Assembly (NCBI GenBank): GCA_902168205.1 | Contig: CABHOK010000003.1 | Span: 806,001-870,000, forward strand | Direction: 5' to 3' | DNA from: an uncultured Chitinophaga sp. | GTDB taxonomy: Bacteria; Bacteroidota; Bacteroidia; Cytophagales; Cyclobacteriaceae | Length of the DNA stretch: 64,000 bases | Part shown: one piece after another, positions 26,971 to 36,828 of the stretch | Numbering within the stretch: position 1 is the stretch's first letter | How the letters are laid out: every line of letters starts with the position of its first letter | Made by a program: the position numbers and the translations under genes | The notes under the pieces: model-generated | What the model saw: the letters and a program-made list of their open reading frames with translations, nothing else | Database searches by the model: none | What the model was told of the DNA's origin: nothing

Positions 26971-27993
26971 ATGGCAATGACATCGAAAGAGTTTGACAAG
27001 ATACTTCACCGGTATAATTCAGGTACCTGTACTGAAGAAGAACGGCAACTGGTGGAGGCGTGGTTTAAAGCCATGGAGGATGGTGAAGACGAAACCTTCA
27101 GCAATAAGACAGAAACTGCTGTAAAAGATCAGCTCTGGAATAAACTGAACGGTGAACTTGATCTTCCGCATTCCGATAAGCCTGGTTTTTCATTTTGGAA
27201 CGTAGGCCGTGTGGCGGCTGCACTTGCATGTATACTCGTAAGTATATTTCTGGTGAAGCGCTATTTTTCAGACACAGTTTCGGAATCGAATACGATCGTA
27301 TCCGCTGGTGGTAAAACAATCCGCTTTGTAAATACAACGAACACTACACATAAACTGGCTTTGCAGGATGGAAGTATCGTTACGCTGCAGCCCGGCAGTG
27401 AATTGAAATATCCGGAAGTATTTACTTCCAAACGCGAAGTATATCTCACCGGTGAAGCATTCTTTGAAGTAGCCAAAGATGCTGAACATCCTTTCCTGGT
27501 ATATACCCACGAAGTAACTACAAAAGTATTGGGAACAAGCTTTCGCATTACAGCCTACGAACAGGAGAAAGAAATTATAGTGGTTGTGAAGACCGGAAAA
27601 GTCTCTGTGTTTACACAACCTCGCATGGACTCCTCTGCAAAAAGTGCCGCGCAGGAATTTATACTCACACCCAATCAACAGGTCGTATACGATCGTAAAG
27701 AAGCACTTGCTGTGCGCAGTGCCGTGCAAAAATCAGCAGGCCATATTGCACAGCAACCTGCGCAGGTGTTGTCCTATACCAACGCACCGGTTGCGTCAAT
27801 CCTGAAAACATTGGAAGAAAGCTATGGCGTAAACATTCAGTTTAATGAACAAGTATTAACCGGATGTACACTTACGTCTGATATGACGGATGAAAATCTC
27901 TACCAGCAGCTTGAGATAATCTGCAATGCATTGGGTGCCCGTTATGAGGTTACGGAAACATCCATTGTTATCGATGCTCAGGGCTGTAATTAA
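26971..27993 (+). CDS. FecR-family anti-sigma factor/sigma regulator
   Basis: 340 residues from ATG 26971 (an in-frame TTG at 26908 would add a cysteine-rich stretch with no family support). The N-terminal anti-sigma part includes FDKILHRYNSGTCTEEERQLVEAWF. One membrane span lies near residues 73-92 (VGRVAAALACILVSIFLV). The periplasmic FecR domain has KLALQDGSIVTLQPGSEL, KREVYLTGEAFFEVAKD and KVLGTSFRITAY. A C-terminal STN-like module (ILKTLEESYGVNIQF) ends near IVIDAQG. It pairs with the ECF sigma gene upstream and the STN-bearing SusC downstream. The 136 bases before the SusC frame contain two hairpins. Confidence 0.93.
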   Translation: MAMTSKEFDKILHRYNSGTCTEEERQLVEAWFKAMEDGEDETFSNKTETAVKDQLWNKLNGELDLPHSDKPGFSFWNVGRVAAALACILVSIFLVKRYFSDTVSESNTIVSAGGKTIRFVNTTNTTHKLALQDGSIVTLQPGSELKYPEVFTSKREVYLTGEAFFEVAKDAEHPFLVYTHEVTTKVLGTSFRITAYEQEKEIIVVVKTGKVSVFTQPRMDSSAKSAAQEFILTPNQQVVYDRKEALAVRSAVQKSAGHIAQQPAQVLSYTNAPVASILKTLEESYGVNIQFNEQVLTGCTLTSDMTDENLYQQLEIICNALGARYEVTETSIVIDAQGCN

Positions 27994-28061
27994 AAAAAAA
28001 CGATTAATAAAAACCTAACGCTGCAATGCCTATGAAGTAAACCCTACGAAAAAAATAATGA

Positions 28062-28123
28062 AGGCCGATAATGTCGCAACCATTACCGGCCTGAGTCAAT
28101 GCATCGTGATTCGGAAAATCACG
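28062..28123 (+). other. Two consecutive hairpins in the FecR-SusC intercistronic leader
   Basis: Hairpin 1: AGGCCGATAATG (28062-28073) with CATTACCGGCCT (28081-28092), 11 of 12 pairs, 7-base loop. Hairpin 2: CGTGATT (28105-28111) with AATCACG (28117-28123), perfect, 5-base loop. Neither is followed by a T-run, so they do not look like terminators. They sit 47-108 bases before the SusC start and could tune SusC expression relative to FecR or mark an RNA-processing site. Confidence 0.5.
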
Positions 28124-28169
28124 CGCATCCAAGTTTTTGCCTAGTGAAAACAAAAACATTATAAATCTA

Positions 28170-31100
28170 ATGATAAAACCTAAACCTGTTAAAAATGGAT
28201 TATTGTTTCTTATGAGAGTGACATTAATTCACATACTGATATCTTCTTTTACCATTGCCATGGCACATGCGGTACCGGGCTTTGGTCAGGAGGTATTGGA
28301 TCGAAAGGTCAGCATTGACGTTGAGGGCGCAAAAGTTCAGAATGTGCTCTTGATGATCAGCCGGCAGGCCAATGTTAAGTTTGCTTACAGTCCTCAACTT
28401 GTCGAGGATGCCAAAGAAGTAACCCTTCACCTGCAGGAAGCGCGTTTAGGCGATGCGCTTGATAACCTGTTGGGTGCTGCCATTGAATATAAAGTATTAG
28501 GCAACCAGATTGTACTGATGCCGATCGGTAAAACATCTTCAGCAGAAGCAAGTGCTTCCGAAGAAGTACCACCGGCAGCTGTAACTATTACTGGTAAGGT
28601 AACCGATGAGTTCGGATCACCATTACCCGGAGTAAACGTTGTGGTAAAAGGTACCAGCACCGGTGTAACTACCGATGCTGATGGTATGTATACCCTGGAA
28701 GTACCCTCTGCCGATGTAACACTTGTGTTCTCTTTTATAGGATACGCTACAAAAGAAGTTGCAGCCAACAATCAAAGCACGGTAGATGTAACGCTTCTGG
28801 AAGACATTCAGTCGCTGGCTGAAGTTGTTGTGGTAGGATATGGCACGCAGGAGAAGAAAGAAGTAACGGCTGCCATATCGCAGGTATCCGGTGAAGAGAT
28901 CAAGAAAAGCTCTGCTGTTTCTATTTCCAACTCACTGGCCGGACGTGTTCCTGGTTTATTTGTGAATCAGACCAACTCAGAGCCTGGTCGTGACGATGCG
29001 CGTATTTTTATTCGCGGTGTCGGTACCACTGGTAACACCGATGCGTTGATCGTTGTGGATGGTATAGCCAACCGCGATGGTATATCGCGTATCGACCCGA
29101 ATGATATTGAGACAATCACTGTATTGAAAGATGCATCTGCTGCTATATATGGAGCGCAGGCCGCGAACGGTGTTGTACTGATCACTACCAAGCGTGGTAA
29201 AACTGGTAAGCCAACCGTTAACTATTCATTTAACCAGGGCTTTGTTAGTCCTACACGCAAAGTAAAACTGGCAGACGCTGCCCTATATGCAAAGAGTGTA
29301 AACACCTGGAACGGTTCACCATTGTTCTCGGCTCAGCAAATCGCTGACTATGAAAGTGGTGTTGCTCCAAGTACAGACTGGATCGATGAAGTATATAAAG
29401 GATACTCCCTGCAGAATCGCCACAGCATTACGCTGAACGGTGGTACCGATAAAGTAAAGTATTTCCTTTCTACCGGTACAACGTATCAGAATGGTTTGAT
29501 CACCGGTGATGAGACAACCAAGTTCAAGCAGTACAACGTGCGTTCAAATATAGATGCACAGATCTCGGAGCGATTCAAGATCGGTTTGAACCTGGCAGGA
29601 AGACGCGAAGATAGAAGATGGTTACAATATGAAGATGAAACTATCTATGGTAACACGATCCGTGCGGCTCCAACCATTCCGGCTACTATCAACGGACTGC
29701 CTACTGCGGGGCGTTCGGAAACAAACCCATTGGCAGTGGCACAAGGCCCGGGTTATCTGAACCTGCAGCGCAATGTGTTGAATGGTACATTGAGTGGCGA
29801 GTATAAATTACCCTATATAGAAGGTCTTTCAGTAGATGGTTTTGCTGCGATCGATATCGTGCAGGACTTCCAGAAGAAATTCTATCAGCCATTTACATAC
29901 TATAAAGAAGAGAATGGAGAGATCGTAGCCGTGAAGGGCGGTCCTACTCTGAACAACACATACCTGAAGCAAGACTATATCGGTACACAATCCGTAACCT
30001 TGCACGGTAAGATCAAGTACGAGCGTACTTTCGGTATGCACAACGTGAACGCGTTTGTTGCTTACGAGCAGAACGAATTCTCGAACAATAACTTTTACGC
30101 ACAACGCTTCCAGTATCAGTCTAGTCGTATAGACCAGCTTTTTGCGGGAAGTGCGAATACAGATTACCAGGGTAACTACGGTAGTGCATCCGAAACGGCA
30201 CGCCAGAATTACTTCGGACGCTTAGCCTATACGTTGAAAGACCGCTATATGCTGCAGTTCCACTTCCGTTATGATGGTTCTTCAAATTTCCCGAGCGACA
30301 AACGTTTTGGTTTCTTCCCGGGTGTATCAGCCGGCTGGAGAATTTCAGAAGAAGCTTTCATGATCGACAACTCGGTGGTAAGCAACCTGAAGCTACGTGC
30401 TTCATGGGGTAAACTTGGTAACGACCGTATCAATCCGTTCCAGTACCTGAGTACCTTCAGCTATCCTACAGCAGGATCACAAGGCTATGTATTGGGAGGA
30501 AACGATGTGAACGTACTGAACCCGGGCGTTGCTGCTAACCCGAACATCACGTGGGAAACCAAGCGCACATTTGACGTAGGTTTTGATGCAGGTTTCTTTG
30601 CGAACCGCTTAACCTGGGAGTTCGATGTGTTCTTCGAAAAACGTAACGACATCCTCGCTCCGCGCAACGTAACCGTTCCGAACTATACCGGGCTGGTGTT
30701 ACCGGATGAAAACATCGGTGAAGTAGACAACAAAGGTTTCGATACACAGATTATGTATCGCAATACGATTGGCGATGTAAATTTCAATATCGGTGGTAAC
30801 ATTACCTATGCACGCAACAAGGTAATCTTCATGGATGAAGGAAATGTATATCCGGAAGACTATCAGAAAGCAGAAGGACACCCGATCGGTTCACGCCTTG
30901 CTTATCAATATATAGGTGTATACCGTACACAGGCTGACCTCGATCAGTATCCGGGCTTGAACGGAGTGGCAGTATTGGGCGATCCAATCTATCGCGATGT
31001 GAATGGTGATGGTGCCGTAACCAATGCCGACAGAACCCGTCAGGACCTCACCAATATACCACAGCTTCAATATGGTATAACACTTGGGGCTAACTACAAA

Positions 31101-31526
31101 GGATTTGATTTCTCAGCCGTGTTCCAGGGACAAGCGCGTGCAGAGCAGTATCTGCGCTATAGCTTCTCCAACGGTAACAACGGTATGGTATATTTCCTCG
31201 AGAACGCTTACGATACAGAAGATAATCCGAATGGTTCATTACCGGCCATCAATCGTGGTAATACCGATGCACAGTATAGCACACTGTGGCTTCAGAATGT
31301 ATCGTTTGTTCGACTCAAGAATATAGAGCTCGGCTATACCATTCCAAACGACCTTGTATCACGCGTTGGCTTGCAACACGTGCGGGTATATGTAAATGGT
31401 TACAACCTGCTCACATTCGACAAACTGAAGAAGGACGGATTGCCTGACCCTGAAAACACGAACGTGGAAGGCTGGCAGTTTCCGCATACGAAGAGTATAA
31501 ACTTTGGTTTAAACCTAACTTTTTAA
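28170..31526 (+). CDS. SusC/RagA-type TonB-dependent transporter with STN domain
   Basis: 1118 residues from ATG 28170; the reading frame runs 33 bases further upstream to a TTG that lacks support. A signal peptide ends around FGQEV. The STN domain covers about residues 45-115 (KVSIDVEGAKVQNVLLMISRQ), the carboxypeptidase-regulatory-like domain about 135-210 (ITGKVTDEFGSPLPGVNVVVKGT), then LAEVVVVGYGTQEKKEVTAAIS. The plug includes VRVPGLFVNQ-like IRGVGTTGNTDALIVVDGI and LKDASAAIYGAQAANGVVLITTKRG. The barrel ends in KSINFGLNLTF. It is the outer-membrane importer of the glycan locus, paired with the SusD that begins 7 bases after its stop. Confidence 0.95.
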   Translation: MIKPKPVKNGLLFLMRVTLIHILISSFTIAMAHAVPGFGQEVLDRKVSIDVEGAKVQNVLLMISRQANVKFAYSPQLVEDAKEVTLHLQEARLGDALDNLLGAAIEYKVLGNQIVLMPIGKTSSAEASASEEVPPAAVTITGKVTDEFGSPLPGVNVVVKGTSTGVTTDADGMYTLEVPSADVTLVFSFIGYATKEVAANNQSTVDVTLLEDIQSLAEVVVVGYGTQEKKEVTAAISQVSGEEIKKSSAVSISNSLAGRVPGLFVNQTNSEPGRDDARIFIRGVGTTGNTDALIVVDGIANRDGISRIDPNDIETITVLKDASAAIYGAQAANGVVLITTKRGKTGKPTVNYSFNQGFVSPTRKVKLADAALYAKSVNTWNGSPLFSAQQIADYESGVAPSTDWIDEVYKGYSLQNRHSITLNGGTDKVKYFLSTGTTYQNGLITGDETTKFKQYNVRSNIDAQISERFKIGLNLAGRREDRRWLQYEDETIYGNTIRAAPTIPATINGLPTAGRSETNPLAVAQGPGYLNLQRNVLNGTLSGEYKLPYIEGLSVDGFAAIDIVQDFQKKFYQPFTYYKEENGEIVAVKGGPTLNNTYLKQDYIGTQSVTLHGKIKYERTFGMHNVNAFVAYEQNEFSNNNFYAQRFQYQSSRIDQLFAGSANTDYQGNYGSASETARQNYFGRLAYTLKDRYMLQFHFRYDGSSNFPSDKRFGFFPGVSAGWRISEEAFMIDNSVVSNLKLRASWGKLGNDRINPFQYLSTFSYPTAGSQGYVLGGNDVNVLNPGVAANPNITWETKRTFDVGFDAGFFANRLTWEFDVFFEKRNDILAPRNVTVPNYTGLVLPDENIGEVDNKGFDTQIMYRNTIGDVNFNIGGNITYARNKVIFMDEGNVYPEDYQKAEGHPIGSRLAYQYIGVYRTQADLDQYPGLNGVAVLGDPIYRDVNGDGAVTNADRTRQDLTNIPQLQYGITLGANYKGFDFSAVFQGQARAEQYLRYSFSNGNNGMVYFLENAYDTEDNPNGSLPAINRGNTDAQYSTLWLQNVSFVRLKNIELGYTIPNDLVSRVGLQHVRVYVNGYNLLTFDKLKKDGLPDPENTNVEGWQFPHTKSINFGLNLTF

Positions 31527-31532
31527 CAGCGC

Positions 31533-33200
31533 ATGAATACGAGAAAGATAGTATATATAGCGGTCGCTGCAGTATCCGGTCTTCTTTGGGCATGTTCCGA
31601 TGATATACTGGATAAGAAACCATTGAATGGTTACAGCGAGGTAGATGTTTTTGCAGACGAGGCGTTGCTGCGTGATTATGTTAACGGTACCTACCGAAGT
31701 ATTCGTTTTCCGTTTGACGATGAGAACTCGTTAACGGATGGTCTTACTGATAACGCCTACAACCAGCACGGAAGTGCAGAGAGCACCATTAAGATATATA
31801 CCCGTGCCGAAGTAAGCCAGGATGATGGCGAAGGTGTAACCCGTAACCTCTGGACACAGGCATATGCCGGCATAAGAAGAGTAAATTTGTTCTTCGAGAA
31901 AACGCAGGACTCTGACCTGGATGCTGAAGCGTTGAAAACGCTGGGCGGACAAATGCAGTTTCTGCGCGCATACCTATATTTCGATTTACTTCGCTGGTAT
32001 GGAAGTGTTCCGTTGATCACCAAGACTTACGGACTGAATGAATCTTACGAAGTTACCCGCGCATCATACGATGAGATTGTAAATTTCATTGTGACCGAAT
32101 GTAACGATGCGATAACAAAGTTACCGTCCATGACTGATGCCGGATATTCTTCCGGTGTAGCTTCAGTTGAAGCAGCGATGGCATTGAAAGCCCGCACACT
32201 GCTATATGCGGCCAGCGCGCTCTACAATACTTCAGCAGATGATAGTAAATGGACAGCAGCTCGTGATGCCAACAAAGCCGTAATGGATTTGGCTGGTGTA
32301 AGCCTGGCAGGAAATGCAACACAATACGGTGCAATGTTCCGCGGCACGAACGCGAACGAAGTAATCTTTGCACGTTACTTCACGCAAACAAACAACCAGG
32401 GTTGGGGTGTAAATGTGTGGCTCTTTCCGAACAGTAATGGCGGATGGGCCACCACTACGCCAACGCAGAACCTGGTAGATGATTACGAATTGACCAACGG
32501 TTTACTGCCTTCAGAAGCTGGGTCAGGTTATAACGATCAGAACCCATATGTGAATCGCGATCCTCGTTTCTATGAAACTATATTGTATAACGGAGCTTCG
32601 TTCAAAGGTGGTATATATAGCCCGTATCGCGATAAGACTTACCCGGACTCTTCATTGCTGGCCGGTAAAGATTCACGCTTTACGATTTCTACCAACTCAC
32701 CACACAACGCTTCGAAGACCGGGTATAATTTCAGAAAATGGTCACAGGAAAGTGAAGCCTGGGATGCCGGTAATAAAGGTCCGTGGATCATCTTCCGCTT
32801 ATCAGAGTTTTACCTGAACTATGCAGAAGCACAAATAGAACTTGAAAATTACGATGAAGCCAGAAATGCAATCAATGCTATCCGTTCACGATTCGGTATG
32901 CCGGATGTAACGGAAAGTGGTGACGAGCTGAAAGAGCGTTACCGCAGGGAAAGACGCATTGAGCTGGCACTGGAAGATCATCGCTTCTTTGATATAAGAC
33001 GCTGGAAGATCGGTCCGGAAGCGTTGGACAAACCTGCGCTGGGTGTAGATGTATACAAAGCAGGCGCTTCGTTCGACTATATCTATGGTATGGTTGCAGA
33101 CAATACCCGCAAGTGGGATGACAAGATGTACTTCCTGCCAATACCGGCTACAGAGATCCAGCGAAGCAACAATTCGCTTACGCAGAACTCGGGGTATTGA
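31533..33200 (+). CDS. SusD/RagB-type surface glycan-binding lipoprotein
   Basis: 555 residues. Lipobox LLWACSDD near residue 21, then ILDKKPLNGYSEVDVFADEALLRDYVNGTYRSI, the classical SusD/RagB N-terminus rather than the SusD-like_2 form seen elsewhere in this window. The TPR-like helices include LGGQMQFLRAYLYFDLLRWYGSVPLI. The C-terminal half holds FRLSEFYLNYAEAQIELENYDEA, RRERRIELALEDHRFFDIRRW and the closing FLPIPATEIQRSNNSLTQNSGY. All are hallmark SusD motifs. It binds glycan at the cell surface for the preceding SusC. A hairpin at 33223 follows. Confidence 0.96.
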   Translation: MNTRKIVYIAVAAVSGLLWACSDDILDKKPLNGYSEVDVFADEALLRDYVNGTYRSIRFPFDDENSLTDGLTDNAYNQHGSAESTIKIYTRAEVSQDDGEGVTRNLWTQAYAGIRRVNLFFEKTQDSDLDAEALKTLGGQMQFLRAYLYFDLLRWYGSVPLITKTYGLNESYEVTRASYDEIVNFIVTECNDAITKLPSMTDAGYSSGVASVEAAMALKARTLLYAASALYNTSADDSKWTAARDANKAVMDLAGVSLAGNATQYGAMFRGTNANEVIFARYFTQTNNQGWGVNVWLFPNSNGGWATTTPTQNLVDDYELTNGLLPSEAGSGYNDQNPYVNRDPRFYETILYNGASFKGGIYSPYRDKTYPDSSLLAGKDSRFTISTNSPHNASKTGYNFRKWSQESEAWDAGNKGPWIIFRLSEFYLNYAEAQIELENYDEARNAINAIRSRFGMPDVTESGDELKERYRRERRIELALEDHRFFDIRRWKIGPEALDKPALGVDVYKAGASFDYIYGMVADNTRKWDDKMYFLPIPATEIQRSNNSLTQNSGY

Positions 33201-33222
33201 TTATAAACAATTAATGAACTAT

Positions 33223-33254
33223 AATAACGGAGGTGAGAGCCTCCGTTATTCTTT
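33223..33254 (+). terminator. Probable terminator after the SusD gene
   Basis: A perfect 11-bp stem, AATAACGGAGG (33223-33233) with CCTCCGTTATT (33240-33250), with a 6-base loop. The T-run after it is short (TTCTTT), so termination may be partial and some read-through to the ASPIC/VCBS gene is plausible. Confidence 0.7.
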
Positions 33255-33302
33255 ACTGGACGTTCTTGCGTAAATAATTATATCGGGAAACCAGACCATA
33301 CC

Positions 33303-36300
33303 ATGACCTGCCAGAGTAAATTCAAAATCCTGTCAATTGCCTTGCTGTTGGTATTGCTTCAGCAATGTGCACAGCCATCGAAACAATTCAGTGAAATGGA
33401 ACCCGGAGATACCGGTATACAATTCCGCAACGATATTGTTGAGACAGAACATAACAACATTCTGACGTATGAATATACCTATAACGGAGGCGGTGTTGCC
33501 GTGGGTGATGTAAACAACGATGGTCTTACCGATATATACTTTTCCGGGAATTCTGTTGCCAATAAACTATACCTGAACAAAGGCGAATGGAAGTTTGAAG
33601 ACATCACACAGCAATCCGGTACAGCCGGTCGTGAACGTGACTGGAAGACCGGCGTAACAATGGTGGATATAAACAGCGATGGCTGGCTGGATATATATGT
33701 TTGCTACTCGGGTAATGCTGAAGGCGAAGGCTATAATCGTCCTGTTATTCGCGAACATCCCAAACGTGCTAACCAGTTGTTCATCAACCAGGGCTGTGAG
33801 AAGGGTGGAATGCCTAAATTTATAGAGCAGGCGAAAGAATATGGTATTGACGCGAAAGGTACTTTTTCAACGCAGGGATACTTTTTTGATTATGATCGCG
33901 ATGGCGATCTCGATTTGTTTCTGCTCAACCACGCCAATATGTTTTACGCAGCCTTCTTCAATGTAAAGCGACTGCGCAACCTGCGACATCCTTACTTTGG
34001 CAACAAACTATACCGCAATGATGCTGGGAAATATTCCGAAGTGAGTGCAACGGCTAACATCCACGGAAGTGGTTTGAATTTTGGATTGAGTGCATCCATC
34101 AGCGATCTGAACGGTGACCAGTGGCCCGATATATATGTTACCAATGATTACGAAGAACAGGACTTCTGCTATATCAACAATCGTAACGGAACATTTTCAG
34201 AAATGTCGCATACCTTGTTTGGACACTTGTCGAAATTCGGTATGGGCTCGGATATAGCTGATGTAAACAACGATGGCTTACCGGAAGTTTTTGTAGCCGA
34301 CATGCTGCCCGAAGACAATTACCGTCAGAAATTGCTGAAAGGCGCTGACGAATATGATAAGTATTCACTCGCGGTGGATAGTGGTTACTACCACCAGTAT
34401 ATGCGCAATACCTTTCAGCTTAATCGCGGTTTCGCTTCGGATAGCCTGCCGCGTTTCAGTGAAGTGGCACAAGTGTCAGGTGTGTCCAATACAGACTGGA
34501 GCTGGGCTCCGTTACTGGCGGACTACGATAATGACGGACGGAAAGATATTTTCGTTACTAACGGTTATCTGCGCGATTTTACAAACCAGGATTTTCTGAA
34601 ATATACCGTGAGTGATATGACGAAGGAAGCAAATGACAACAGTCATCCTGTAAACCTGCTGGAGCAAATCCAGAAAATGTCATCCACGAAAGTGCATAAC
34701 TATATATTTCATAATACCGATGGTTTACATTTTACAGATGTATCAGAAGCCTGGGGTCTCGAACGTAAAAATATTTCCAATGCTGCCGCATATGCAGACC
34801 TTGACAACGATGGCGATTACGACCTGGTTGTTAATAATCTTAATGAAGAAGCAAACATTCTTCAGAACCACCAGAACGAAATTCAGAAGAATAACTATAT
34901 AAAACTGAAGCTGGCAGGAGCGAAACCGAATGTACTGGCCCTCGGGGCGAAAGTATATATCAAGCTGAAGAGCGAAGTGTTGTTTCAGGAAGTATATTAT
35001 ACCCGCGGTTACCAGTCATCGGTAGAACCATTGCTTACGATTGGTGTCGGGAAGAATGCCGTTATTCCGGAAGTAAAGATATACTGGCCCGATGGTCGTG
35101 TTTCGTTACTCACCAACGTTAATGCAAACCAGTTGATAATCGTAAATCAACAGGAAGCAACCCTTCGTGAAAAGCAACAGCCTGTTATTGATCAACCAAT
35201 CATTACTGATAAAACAGGCACTTCGGGTATAGCGTATAAACATGCCGAGAATCCGTTCGTAGATTTCAAAGTTCAGCGCCTGGTGCCGTACCAGCTTTCG
35301 CGATTAGGCGGCAAGTGTAGTGTAGCTGATGTGAACCACGATAAGAACGATGACGTGTTTTTTGAAGGTGCGCACGGTCAGGCGGGTAAACTATATATAG
35401 GGCACAATGATGGTTCCTTTACTGAGTCGGCGGCAAAACCATGGGAAGCTGATAAATATTGTGAAGACCTGGGCTCCGCTTTCTTCGATGCAAACGGTGA
35501 TGGCCATGCTGATCTGTATGTAGTAAGTGGAGGCAATGAATTCTTTCCTGGAGACACACTATACCAGGATCGGCTATATATAGGTGATGGTAAAGGCGGC
35601 TTTAAAAGAGCGAGACATGCGTTGCCTGTAGAGACTGCAAGTGGAGGCACCGTTGCCGCTACTGATTTCGATCATGATGGCGATGAAGATTTATTTGTAG
35701 GCGGCAGGTTAGTTCCGGATCAATATCCATTATCACCGCAGAGTATGGTACTTCGGAACGATTCTCATAGTGGACAGGTAAAGTTTGTTGATGTAACAAC
35801 GGAGCTGAATCCATTGGTGCAAAAGGCAGGTATGATAGCAGATGCACAATGGGCCGATGTAAATGGTGATACGTGGCCGGATTTGATTCTGGCAGGTGAG
35901 TGGATGTCCGTACGAATATTTGTGAACGAAAAAGGCAAGACACTGAGAGAGATCACCACCGAAGCAGGACTTGCTAATGCACACGGATGGTGGAATACAG
36001 TATATACCGGAGATGTTGATAGCGATGGCGATCTGGATATACTCGCAGGTAATGCAGGGGTAAATCTTTCGTTGCATGCTTCCGATAAAGAACCGGTTGA
36101 ATTATTTGCAACCGACATGAACAAGGATGGCAAGATCGATCCGATCATCACCTCCTATACACAAGGTAACCGTTACCCGTTGCCGAGTCGCGATGAACTG
36201 CTGGACCAGGTAACGCCACTTCGCAAGAAATTTATTCGGTATGCTCAATATGCCAATGCCTCAATAGAAGATATACTGGAGGGTGATCTGTTAAAGAATG

Positions 36301-36725
36301 CATCAGTATACCGGGCGACAGTCTTCGAATCAGTATGGTTTGAAAATGACGGACACGGTAAATTTAAAATGCGGTTGTTGCCCGCAATAGCACAGGTCTC
36401 TGCTATACAGTCTTTCGTCTCTTTCGATTTTGATGGCGATGGTGAAGAAGAGATACTGGCTGCCGGAAACTTTTATCCATACCGTGTGCAGCTGGGACGT
36501 TGTGATGCATCCTATGGAACTATACTGAAATTTAAGAATGGTACCGTTCATGTATATAAACCGGAACAACCGGTGTGGTTATCGGGAGACATCCGTGCAT
36601 TAGGTGTTGCACGGTCTGTTCAGGCATCTGCAAGAATTATTGTCTCAAGGAACAATGCTGCCGCAGGAGTTTTTGTGCCAACATCGAAAAACACACCGCA
36701 CACAGAAACAATTACCAAAAAATAA
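33303..36725 (+). CDS. Large VCBS/FG-GAP repeat lipoprotein with ASPIC/UnbV domain
   Basis: 1140 residues. The lipoprotein signal is ALLLVLLQQC (lipobox Cys near residue 22). Many FG-GAP/VCBS calcium-binding repeats follow, with signatures such as GDVNNDGLTDIYFSGN, DINSDGWLDIYVCYSG, DYDRDGDLDLFLLNHAN and DLDNDGDYDLVVNNLN, forming beta-propellers. An ASPIC/UnbV module lies at about residues 530-610 (KLAGAKPNVLALGAKVYIKL, then VEPLLTIGVGKNAVIPEVKIYWPDG), and further repeats follow. Such proteins are widespread in Bacteroidota glycan loci, usually right after SusC/SusD, and are thought to be extracellular binding or adhesion proteins; no enzymatic role is established. Its place between SusD and the fucosidase argues for surface capture of the same substrate. 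Confidence 0.9.
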   Translation: MTCQSKFKILSIALLLVLLQQCAQPSKQFSEMEPGDTGIQFRNDIVETEHNNILTYEYTYNGGGVAVGDVNNDGLTDIYFSGNSVANKLYLNKGEWKFEDITQQSGTAGRERDWKTGVTMVDINSDGWLDIYVCYSGNAEGEGYNRPVIREHPKRANQLFINQGCEKGGMPKFIEQAKEYGIDAKGTFSTQGYFFDYDRDGDLDLFLLNHANMFYAAFFNVKRLRNLRHPYFGNKLYRNDAGKYSEVSATANIHGSGLNFGLSASISDLNGDQWPDIYVTNDYEEQDFCYINNRNGTFSEMSHTLFGHLSKFGMGSDIADVNNDGLPEVFVADMLPEDNYRQKLLKGADEYDKYSLAVDSGYYHQYMRNTFQLNRGFASDSLPRFSEVAQVSGVSNTDWSWAPLLADYDNDGRKDIFVTNGYLRDFTNQDFLKYTVSDMTKEANDNSHPVNLLEQIQKMSSTKVHNYIFHNTDGLHFTDVSEAWGLERKNISNAAAYADLDNDGDYDLVVNNLNEEANILQNHQNEIQKNNYIKLKLAGAKPNVLALGAKVYIKLKSEVLFQEVYYTRGYQSSVEPLLTIGVGKNAVIPEVKIYWPDGRVSLLTNVNANQLIIVNQQEATLREKQQPVIDQPIITDKTGTSGIAYKHAENPFVDFKVQRLVPYQLSRLGGKCSVADVNHDKNDDVFFEGAHGQAGKLYIGHNDGSFTESAAKPWEADKYCEDLGSAFFDANGDGHADLYVVSGGNEFFPGDTLYQDRLYIGDGKGGFKRARHALPVETASGGTVAATDFDHDGDEDLFVGGRLVPDQYPLSPQSMVLRNDSHSGQVKFVDVTTELNPLVQKAGMIADAQWADVNGDTWPDLILAGEWMSVRIFVNEKGKTLREITTEAGLANAHGWWNTVYTGDVDSDGDLDILAGNAGVNLSLHASDKEPVELFATDMNKDGKIDPIITSYTQGNRYPLPSRDELLDQVTPLRKKFIRYAQYANASIEDILEGDLLKNASVYRATVFESVWFENDGHGKFKMRLLPAIAQVSAIQSFVSFDFDGDGEEEILAAGNFYPYRVQLGRCDASYGTILKFKNGTVHVYKPEQPVWLSGDIRALGVARSVQASARIIVSRNNAAAGVFVPTSKNTPHTETITKK

Positions 36726-36760
36726 TACTGTAAAAGTTATAAATGAATATAGTTAATCGT

Positions 36761-36790
36761 TTGATCATCGTACAAACGCATCTATATTTC
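36761..36790 (+). promoter_or_regulatory. Candidate Bacteroidota promoter for the GH29-GH35-sialidase operon
   Basis: TTG at 36761-36763, 19 bases, then TATATTTC at 36783-36790. This fits the TTG-N19-TAnnTTTG consensus except the last base. It lies 39 bases before the GH29 start, within the 103-base gap after the VCBS gene. Confidence 0.45.
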
Positions 36791-36828
36791 GCTCAATCAT
36801 TCTCTAACAATAAGGATTAAATTACCAG

